A DNA stretch of 64,000 nucleotides from Oscillospiraceae bacterium (GTDB lineage: Bacteria; Bacillota; Clostridia; Oscillospirales; Oscillospiraceae). Shown one piece after another: positions 44,532 to 51,365 of the stretch. Numbering within the stretch: position 1 is the stretch's first letter; every line of letters starts with the position of its first letter. The position numbers and the translations under genes were made by a program. The DNA is taken from assembly GCA_910575695.1 (NCBI GenBank), contig CAJTGJ010000010.1:1-64000 (forward strand). The letters are read 5' to 3'. The notes beneath the pieces were generated by a model that worked only from the letters and a program-made list of their open reading frames with translations, searched no databases and was not told where the DNA came from.

Positions 44532-44936
44532 TTATGCCAATGCCCTGGCAATTTCATCTCTGTGCTGCTTGCTAAACTTCAACTCAAAGAATTTTTCGCC
44601 AGACGTCATTGCGCCAAACACATCACTTCCGTATTTGGCTCCTGCCATAATCTTGCTCATGGTGCTTTCGCCTAGAGCAATCAGCTCAACATGCCGGGAT
44701 GTCCCCTGATCCAAAACATATACTTGAACCGCCCAGTAGCCAGCTACCAGCTTTAAGAGCCCTTTGCGCTCTTCGCCCGAAATCACAACTTCAATGTCTT
44801 GCTTAGACGCACCAAATCCTCCTAAAGGATCACCTTGAATCTTTTCAATTTGTCCACCAGCAGAGCGGAGTACATCTGCAATTTGATTTAGGTCTTTTCT
44901 GGTGTCAAATTGAATGGATTCTGTTTTCATAGCCAT
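44532..44936 (-). CDS. 134-aa orphan protein of the cargo operon
   Basis: The start near 44936 (MAMKTESIQFDTRKDLNQ) is backed by GGGAGA. It is alpha/beta and soluble (DIEVVISGEERKGLLKLV), without membrane segment or recognised motif. Its position among J-like genes suggests a partner protein. The gap to the next gene (44356-44531) holds no clear gene. Confidence 0.7.
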   Translation of the reverse strand: MAMKTESIQFDTRKDLNQIADVLRSAGGQIEKIQGDPLGGFGASKQDIEVVISGEERKGLLKLVAGYWAVQVYVLDQGTSRHVELIALGESTMSKIMAGAKYGSDVFGAMTSGEKFFELKFSKQHRDEIARALA

Positions 44937-45031
44937 TTGATCCTGTCTCCCTTCACTTTTGGCAATCAATTAAGAAAATTACAACGCTGATTGTACTTGA
45001 ATATCCTACAAATACCATTCATTTATGACCT

Positions 45032-46210
45032 TTAATCATTGTATGGTCCATCGCTTATGCCACATTCTTTGAGCCTGTATATAGCCTTGTCGAGTACAGT
45101 TCTCCAGAACATATTAAACCATTTCGATTTGCCAAACCACTTAACAAGCGTTGGACTCGTAGCATAATATACCTTAATAAACAATCTGCCGAACCAACTA
45201 TCTGCCAGTATATAGTCCCTAAATCTCCTTAACGCCCATACTTCGGGACAATCGTAGGAGCCGTATACCGCCGTTGCTATGTAACACCCGCCGTCACCGC
45301 CTGAGACGCTAGGATGATTCGCTCCCTGGTATCCCTGAAAATTTCGCTCCTGTTCATCTTGCTCTTCTTTGTCTTTTAGGACAAAATAAGACTGAGTATC
45401 TTTGAACACGCTTTCCCAATACTCTTCATGAACCTCTTTTAGCATTGCAATGTACCTATCCACATATTGCAGAGCTAATATTTTATTTACAGGGTCATCC
45501 CAATACCATGTAGATGCTAATTGATCCAACGCATAGGTTACATCCTTAAAACTATCCTGTTTTTCCCCCTCTTGGAGGATATACTTCAATACCTCTCTTT
45601 GCTTTTGAACCGCAGAATTAAGTGCATCAATATCAGCCTGCCGTCCATGCTCTAAATCATCCAGCACTTCAAATTTAATTGCAAAGAAAATGTTCTCTTT
45701 AGTTGTATAATAGTCCAGATTTTTAGGATTTTCTATGATAGCCTTGTTGATACAATCAATCGCTTTGTCGTAATTTTTTACTGACTTATAGGCTACAGCA
45801 GCTCTGTCATAGATTGAACAGTAATTGTCATCACCCTGCCGACAGTACAACAGAGCCTGATCGAACGATTGTGCCGCTAAATCAAACTGATGACTAATTG
45901 AATAGTTAAGTCCTTGATTGTACCACTTTTTTGCAATTTCTTTTCTCTCAGCATCCGTTGAATCTAATGTGTCATGAACTTCTTTTTTACTATCTTCAAG
46001 ATCCCGGTTATACTTTGCCTTGGTTGCCTCTGTTTTGAAGACTTCACATGCATCATCAATTAGAGTTAACATCTTTCGCGCTTTTTCCGGTTGATTGATT
46101 TCTCTCTGAATCCAAACCCGCTTTAGCTTTGTGAGTTCTGCATTGATCTCTTCAAGACTTGACTCTTTACTGATATTCAACTCCGTATAGTAATCAACAA
46201 GATTTGGCAT
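45032..46210 (-). CDS. J-like/TPR protein with CFI-box C-terminus
   Basis: It is 392 residues from MPNLVDYYTELNISKESS (46210, after GGAGG). The J-like domain at 1-70 has QRE at 35-37 instead of HPD. TPR-type repeats lie at about 90-290. After a glycine linker comes GGCYIATAVYGSYDCPEVW, the conserved CFI-box, a C-terminal domain of unknown function found in many bacteria, followed by hydrophobic and aromatic helices (WFGRLFIKVYYATSPTLVKW). It may act at the membrane. It is the third sister gene. Confidence 0.86.
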   Translation of the reverse strand: MPNLVDYYTELNISKESSLEEINAELTKLKRVWIQREINQPEKARKMLTLIDDACEVFKTEATKAKYNRDLEDSKKEVHDTLDSTDAERKEIAKKWYNQGLNYSISHQFDLAAQSFDQALLYCRQGDDNYCSIYDRAAVAYKSVKNYDKAIDCINKAIIENPKNLDYYTTKENIFFAIKFEVLDDLEHGRQADIDALNSAVQKQREVLKYILQEGEKQDSFKDVTYALDQLASTWYWDDPVNKILALQYVDRYIAMLKEVHEEYWESVFKDTQSYFVLKDKEEQDEQERNFQGYQGANHPSVSGGDGGCYIATAVYGSYDCPEVWALRRFRDYILADSWFGRLFIKVYYATSPTLVKWFGKSKWFNMFWRTVLDKAIYRLKECGISDGPYND

Positions 46211-46293
46211 ACTAGAATCCTCCGGCTTTTGTACTCAATTTAACTACACATGGTTGGGCAGGTTTCCTCCCCAACCATGCATAGTCATTTGTG

Positions 46294-48027
46294 TTACTGC
46301 GTAGGAAGGGGATATTTGGACCTTAGAGCACGTTCAACTCCCCTAATTTCGCTTTCTTCCTTTTGTTCCAGCTCTTTAATCAATCCGCTATATTTGGATA
46401 TGACCTTCTCGACTGTATCAATACTTGACATTGCTTCATATGCCGCTTGAATTTTTGCTTCAAGTTCCTTTTTCCGTTTCATAGCAAAAAAACCAAGTGA
46501 GCTAAGTTCATTCCGCATAGAAGAAATCTGTTGCTCAAGGTCTGCTATTTTCTGCTGATTTTTTACTGCCTCGTCTTTCTTCTGTTCATATTCTGATTCC
46601 AAATCTTTTCTATGGCCTGCGTATTTGTCTGCAATCTCTTGTTTCATAGGCTCAAGCTCTTTGTAATATTCCGCGTTGATTTTATTGCACTCTTCTATAT
46701 ACGCAGCCGCCTTATCTGCGATTTCCTTCAACCGGTTATATAATCCTTGCCCTTTCCTAAAATACCGTCTGACTAATCTAACGTGTGTTTCATCTCCATG
46801 TGCTTCGCTGGGAATACCTGCTATTCGTGTGGTGCTTACAATAGGGTATTTATCTCGCTTATCATACTCGCCATCAAAATCGAATTCAGCTAATATGTGT
46901 ATTATCGTATCAAGTTTTATAACCGTATTTTCAACATCATTAAAGTGCATAGATGGGTTGCGGTTGCTGATACGCTCATTGCTCCATTTCTTATATATAT
47001 AAAAAACGCCATCAGGTTTCAGTATAAAGCGTTCTTCTACTCTTTCTGTTTCATCAAAATCATCTTTACTATCAGGATGATACCAAAAATGCTCTTTCGT
47101 TGCTAAAAGCCATCCGTCATCACCATTTTGAGGAGTGCATGTTGAGATTATTTGCTGTACTATCTCTTCAATATCCTTCAAAAATGGAACATCCTCATTC
47201 TCGTATTGTCTAAGTGCGTTTAGGCCAACCCGCCTTGGCCGCTCTATTTCCTGAAGCATTTGCTTGGCTGTTTCGTTATTTGAATCATATTCCAAAGCTT
47301 GTCTTGCGAACTTTTCAACCATCCCATAATCGGGCTGTCCAAACAGCTCGAAATAGTATGATTTTGCTAATTGAACCATTGCATAAGCAGTCGTTTCAAA
47401 ATCATCAAATTTCGCACTTTTTTGTGCTAACATTTCACAAGTTTTTCTGTGGCTTATCACATACTTCGCTACATCACCATTGCACTTGTTCTGGTATTCA
47501 ATTACAGATATTAAAATATCTTCTTTTGTTTTATATGCGTAATACCAATCAGGCATTATACTAATCACTATATTGATATAGTTCATAGCATCTAAAAACA
47601 ACTCATTTTTATCATAGATATATGCTGCCCAAGCATAAACATCGGCTTCACTTTCACTGTACTCTGCCAATCTCAACGCTTTATCAACACAGATTTTGGC
47701 CAAATCAAATTGCTGATCGTTATAAAAATCCTGTGCTTCTTTAAGCCTTTTTCCACATTCCTGCCTCAACTCAATGTTGCAATCATCCTGATTAGCACCA
47801 TCCTCACTACGTTCAAGATCCTGATCATACTTTACTCGGACTTCCTCTGTCTCAAAAACCGCCTTCGCATCGTCAATCAATACCAGCATTTTCCGAGCCT
47901 TCTCAGGCTGAGCAACCTCTCTCTGATGCCATACCCGTTCTAACTTTGCAAGCTCAGCCTGAATTTCAGCAAGGCTCAACTCCTTGCCAATACCTAACTC
48001 TGCATAGTAATCCACCATATCAGCCAT
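46294..48027 (-). CDS. J-like/TPR protein with C-terminal coiled coil
   Basis: It is 577 residues from MADMVDYYAELGIGKELS (48027). The J-like domain at 1-70 has QRE at 35-37. TPR-like repeats lie at about 85-260 and a further alpha/beta part at about 290-430 (DDGWLLATKEHFWYHPDSK). A long coiled coil follows (LESEYEQKKDEAVKNQQKIA) to about 560. There is no membrane segment, unlike two of the sister proteins. It starts directly after the grpE stop, which couples it to the chaperone genes. Confidence 0.86.
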   Translation of the reverse strand: MADMVDYYAELGIGKELSLAEIQAELAKLERVWHQREVAQPEKARKMLVLIDDAKAVFETEEVRVKYDQDLERSEDGANQDDCNIELRQECGKRLKEAQDFYNDQQFDLAKICVDKALRLAEYSESEADVYAWAAYIYDKNELFLDAMNYINIVISIMPDWYYAYKTKEDILISVIEYQNKCNGDVAKYVISHRKTCEMLAQKSAKFDDFETTAYAMVQLAKSYYFELFGQPDYGMVEKFARQALEYDSNNETAKQMLQEIERPRRVGLNALRQYENEDVPFLKDIEEIVQQIISTCTPQNGDDGWLLATKEHFWYHPDSKDDFDETERVEERFILKPDGVFYIYKKWSNERISNRNPSMHFNDVENTVIKLDTIIHILAEFDFDGEYDKRDKYPIVSTTRIAGIPSEAHGDETHVRLVRRYFRKGQGLYNRLKEIADKAAAYIEECNKINAEYYKELEPMKQEIADKYAGHRKDLESEYEQKKDEAVKNQQKIADLEQQISSMRNELSSLGFFAMKRKKELEAKIQAAYEAMSSIDTVEKVISKYSGLIKELEQKEESEIRGVERALRSKYPLPTQ

Positions 48028-48627
48028 TTAAACACTCCTTTTCTTCCGTGCCACCACAACCTCTGCGGGTCTGATAACCTCGCCATTAAAGGTATAACCA
48101 TGTCTAATGATTTTGGTTACCCTGGGGGTATCCGCCATATCATCATTCTCAACACGAACTGCCTTGTTTAATGCTGGGTCAAATTTCTGTGTGACCTTAA
48201 TCCGTTCAACTCCACGACGGTTCAAAATCTCATACAACTCCTCGGCAATAGATGATGCAAATTCGAGACTTTCAGGAGTTGCCTTATCCAAACGGTCCAG
48301 CACAAGTATAATATCGGACACAAAAGGCTCTACATATGCGAATGATGCTTTTTCCTCCAAGGAGTTTATAAGCGCCGCTTTTTGCTTATCATCATATAAC
48401 CGCCTGACAAACAAATCCTGTAGACCTGCTATCTGTTGCTTTAACTCATTCAAAGCCGCCTCGTTGAATTTACACTGTTGCATCTGCTGTTCTGCTTGCT
48501 GGCTTTGCTCCTGCTGGATAGGTTGCACTAAGGCCTCCTGCCCATCAGGATTTGTTTGCGGCTTCTGACTTTGCGTTTCTGCTGACTCCATCGGCACTCT
48601 ATCCCCCAGTTCATAGTCGAAGCTCAT
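48028..48627 (-). CDS. grpE: GrpE-type nucleotide exchange factor
   Basis: The 199-residue protein has an acidic, Gln-rich N-terminus and a coiled-coil helix followed by a C-terminal beta domain with the GrpE signature (RVTKIIRHGYTFNGEVIRPA, then EVVVARK). GrpE releases ADP from DnaK. It lies between dnaK and the J-like genes (31 bases after dnaK) and starts after GGAGCGAGG. This is a dedicated second copy, since housekeeping grpE is normally beside dnaK/dnaJ elsewhere. Confidence 0.9.
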   Translation of the reverse strand: MSFDYELGDRVPMESAETQSQKPQTNPDGQEALVQPIQQEQSQQAEQQMQQCKFNEAALNELKQQIAGLQDLFVRRLYDDKQKAALINSLEEKASFAYVEPFVSDIILVLDRLDKATPESLEFASSIAEELYEILNRRGVERIKVTQKFDPALNKAVRVENDDMADTPRVTKIIRHGYTFNGEVIRPAEVVVARKKRSV

Positions 48628-48658
48628 GCCCGAACCTCGCTCCTTTCCCTATGTCTTT

Positions 48659-50242
48659 TTATTCTACTGTTGTTTTCCCGACCACACTAATCGCATCTTT
48701 CACCTGATCGTCGGAGAGGTTAGATGTTCTATCGATTTGGAATGTTCCAAGACTCTGGTTTGTAACCTTGTCAATGACCTCAATATAGATAGTCTGGTCA
48801 GGGTCATATGCGTAGATGATTTCTACCGGAGATCCCTTTGGGTATGCAGGTATAGTCAAACTCTTGCTGCCGATGACTTTAACATATTCTACATCTTCAT
48901 CATTACCCTCTGTTACCTCAACCAAGATTCGCGTCTGCTGGTCATAAACTGTCCTTACTTCCACGGAGCACTTGGTCGGTATCTTTGTATTGTGAGGGAT
49001 AATTATTGTATTGACTTTTTTATTGGTGAATTCAGATTCCAGGGTGATTACCCCAAGCGACTGAGAAGTAACGTCCGAAACTGTAATAGACGCCCTGCTT
49101 GAATCCTCGCCGCTGTCAGCACTCGCCCCGGCTACTGTACTATTGGGACTGTTTCTATCTAATGTACTTGCAAAGATAGCAGCTCCCTGTGCAACCGCCA
49201 AATCCGGATCTGCTTTGAATGTAACTTCCTTGCCAGATACTTCTTTGAGCATTTTTTTCACCATAGGCATCTTTGTTGAGCCGCCTACAATGAGCAGGTG
49301 ATCTATGTCAGCCCAAGTCAGGTTAGCTGCGCTCATAACCTCTTCAACAAGGAATTGTGTTCGCTGCATCAAAGATTGCGCTTCTGCCTCAAATTCCTCC
49401 CTCGTAATACTGATTTTTGGCGACTTCCCATTTACAGTGAAGGGTAAGCGCGTCGTTTCCACGCTGGACAGGGCTATTTTCATCTTTTCTGCTTTTTCTC
49501 GGATATCTGCCATCAAAGCATCGTCTTCATCATCAACCGCACACTCATTTTCTTCCAGTTTCCTAATGATAAGTTTAATAATCTGCTGGTCAAAGTTGAT
49601 TCCACCCAGCTTGTGATCTCCGTCTGTGGCAATTACATCATAGCTTCCCTTGTTTATATCCATGATGGTAACATCAAATGTGCCTCCACCAAGATCATAA
49701 ACCAGCACTTTGCCTTCCTTGGACGAATCAATCCCAAAGGCGATTGCTGCCGCGGTAGGCTCATTGATGACTCGCAGTACATTTAAGCCTGCTATCTTAC
49801 CTGCTTGTTTTGTTGCAATTCTGGCGGCGTCATCAAAATATGCCGGCACAGTTATGACTACGTCCTTAACGGCACCTGTATCCTCGCGTTGCTCCGCATC
49901 CTTACATACTTTCTTCAGGATCAACGCTGAAATCATTTCAGGCGTATACTCTTTGCCGCTCGGGCCCTGCACCTTAAAATCAATGGTTCTGTCACCCATA
50001 TATCGCTTGATAAACTGAACTACATTGTCGGGGTCCATAGCTGCAGAGTTTTTTGCCTGAGCACCAACTAAGGATTCATCACCACCATCAGCACTTTGAC
50101 CGACGAAATACACTACAGACGGTGTTGTATCCGAACCTTCCATGTTTTTGATGATATGAGCTTCATCGTCCTTGTAAACCGCTATTGCTGAGTTAGTTGT
50201 ACCAAGGTCAATGCCGAAGACCTTTTCATCTTTGCTGCCCAT
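48659..50242 (-). CDS. dnaK: DnaK-type Hsp70 chaperone lacking the C-terminal lid
   Basis: It is 527 residues from MGSKDEKVFGIDLGTTNS (50242, after AAGGAG), compared with about 610-640 for standard DnaK. The nucleotide-binding domain is complete: phosphate loops GIDLGTTNSAIAVY and LVYDLGGGTFDVTIM, the adenosine motif LLIVGGSTKMPMVKK, and ADPDLAVAQGAAI. The interdomain linker reads SITVSDVTSQSLGVITLE without the usual LLLDV. A beta substrate-binding part (CSVEVRTVYDQQTRILVEV) follows and the protein ends shortly after it, without the alpha lid. It probably works with the linked GrpE and J-like proteins on specific clients, such as the small helical proteins and FtsK-like ATPase upstream. Confidence 0.93.
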   Translation of the reverse strand: MGSKDEKVFGIDLGTTNSAIAVYKDDEAHIIKNMEGSDTTPSVVYFVGQSADGGDESLVGAQAKNSAAMDPDNVVQFIKRYMGDRTIDFKVQGPSGKEYTPEMISALILKKVCKDAEQREDTGAVKDVVITVPAYFDDAARIATKQAGKIAGLNVLRVINEPTAAAIAFGIDSSKEGKVLVYDLGGGTFDVTIMDINKGSYDVIATDGDHKLGGINFDQQIIKLIIRKLEENECAVDDEDDALMADIREKAEKMKIALSSVETTRLPFTVNGKSPKISITREEFEAEAQSLMQRTQFLVEEVMSAANLTWADIDHLLIVGGSTKMPMVKKMLKEVSGKEVTFKADPDLAVAQGAAIFASTLDRNSPNSTVAGASADSGEDSSRASITVSDVTSQSLGVITLESEFTNKKVNTIIIPHNTKIPTKCSVEVRTVYDQQTRILVEVTEGNDEDVEYVKVIGSKSLTIPAYPKGSPVEIIYAYDPDQTIYIEVIDKVTNQSLGTFQIDRTSNLSDDQVKDAISVVGKTTVE

Positions 50243-50260
50243 TCTCGCAGTTCTCCTTAT

Positions 50261-50521
50261 CTATTTATTGAGTTGCCTGATATAATCCTCTAATCCCGTT
50301 TTCAGAGTATATAAAGAACCATCTGCACACACAAGTTCTTTCATTGCCTCCGAAAGGGATGTGACCAGATATTGACCAGACTGCTGATCACCAAAAGTTC
50401 TCTGGGCCCTGTTCATGGCCTCCAATATTTCATTCTTGCAGCCTGCTATGTTGTGTGTGCATATAGATAGCTGCTGCTCTGCTTTAAGTATTTCCCTGGC
50501 GATGTCTTCAATAGAAATCAT
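50261..50521 (-). CDS. Small helical protein, fourth of the WXG-like set
   Basis: It is 86 residues from MISIEDIAREILKAEQQL (50521), overlapping the previous gene by 14 bases. It is a two-helix architecture with a short turn (FGDQQSG) near the centre, like WXG100 family proteins, though the W-x-G itself is absent. It is possibly an export substrate or adaptor of the FtsK-like ATPase. Confidence 0.72.
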   Translation of the reverse strand: MISIEDIAREILKAEQQLSICTHNIAGCKNEILEAMNRAQRTFGDQQSGQYLVTSLSEAMKELVCADGSLYTLKTGLEDYIRQLNK

Positions 50522-50804
50522 TGCTGTCACCATCATCTATCCACTCCATTACATCCAACTCATTCGCACATTGGTATGCTGTATTGAGTCTCTGTAATGA
50601 GCTTGATATTTCTTGAAGCGCACTTTGACAAATACCTATTAACCTTGCATCTGCACCAGTGGGAGAGCCGCCTACAGTTTGATTTAAAGCCGCTATCAAA
50701 CGATGTACCTCGTTGCTGACGTTGGACACATTTGTCGATATGCTTTGTATATCATTCCGCAGGTATATCCTCTCCCGCTCTTTTTGCCTGTCTATCACCC
50801 ACAT
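50508..50804 (-). CDS. Small helical protein, third of the WXG-like set
   Basis: It is 98 residues from the start MWVIDRQKERERIYLRND (50804), next to the previous stop. Helical halves are joined by VGGSPTGADARLIGIC, reminiscent of the turn in WXG100 proteins, and the end is acidic (MEWIDDGDSNDFY). An earlier GTG at 50837 is possible. The set of four such genes follows the FtsK-like gene, as in type VII-related loci. Confidence 0.7.
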   Translation of the reverse strand: MWVIDRQKERERIYLRNDIQSISTNVSNVSNEVHRLIAALNQTVGGSPTGADARLIGICQSALQEISSSLQRLNTAYQCANELDVMEWIDDGDSNDFY

Positions 50805-50805
50805 A

Positions 50806-51066
50806 TTATTTGGACAAATTCTGGAGACAGGTATCACAGGTCCGTCCCAGCGTCCGCATAGACGCCGCAGCCTCTCCCAGTGTATGGTTAACAGCTGCCA
50901 GCGCCATAACCGCCTCCTGGCCTGTTTGACTTCCTCTCACAAGGTTTGATATGATCGTACCCTGGCCTGCGAGATTCTGATTCGCTGCTGCCACCATAGA
51001 TGAAAGCTCTTCTGACATACGCTTGATATTTTGCACTTCACCAATTAGTTCCTGAATGGATGCCAT
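50806..51066 (-). CDS. Small WXG100-like helical-hairpin protein
   Basis: It is 86 residues from MASIQELIGEVQNIKRMS (51066, after AAGGAGG). Two amphipathic helices flank a turn VRGSQTGQEAVM, which resembles the W-x-G hairpin turn with R-G-S in its place. The C-terminal helix has CDTC. It could be a secreted or adaptor protein of the ATPase, as WXG100 proteins are for EssC. No signal peptide is present. Confidence 0.75.
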   Translation of the reverse strand: MASIQELIGEVQNIKRMSEELSSMVAAANQNLAGQGTIISNLVRGSQTGQEAVMALAAVNHTLGEAAASMRTLGRTCDTCLQNLSK

Positions 51067-51088
51067 ATGCTGTCCTCCTTATTACTGT

Positions 51089-51346
51089 TTAGATTGTCCG
51101 CACTCTCAGCAGCTTTTCCTTTGCTGCCTGCAATTTCTCAATCGCCTGGTTTACCTGAGCCTTTGTGGCTGCCAGCTGCTGAATCATATCTCGTCCATAG
51201 TTTTGTGTGCTTCCATCGAATGCGGCGTTAGTTCTGTTTGTGACCTTATCAATTTCCCCGATATAGGAAGTGAGCTTCCCAATCTGGTCGTCAATTTGGC
51301 GCTCCGCTGCCGATACCGCTGCGATGATTTGTTGTACCAATGACAT
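51089..51346 (-). CDS. Small WXG100-like helical-hairpin protein
   Basis: It is 85 residues from MSLVQQIIAAVSAAERQI (51346, after GGGAGA). The central turn NAAFDGSTQNYGRDM with flanking helices follows the WXG100 layout, F-D-G replacing W-x-G. It is the first small gene after the FtsK-like gene. In type VII systems such proteins form heterodimers that are recognised by the ATPase; the same is proposed here, by analogy. Confidence 0.78.
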   Translation of the reverse strand: MSLVQQIIAAVSAAERQIDDQIGKLTSYIGEIDKVTNRTNAAFDGSTQNYGRDMIQQLAATKAQVNQAIEKLQAAKEKLLRVRTI

Positions 51347-51365
51347 AGCAATTCATTCTCCCTTC

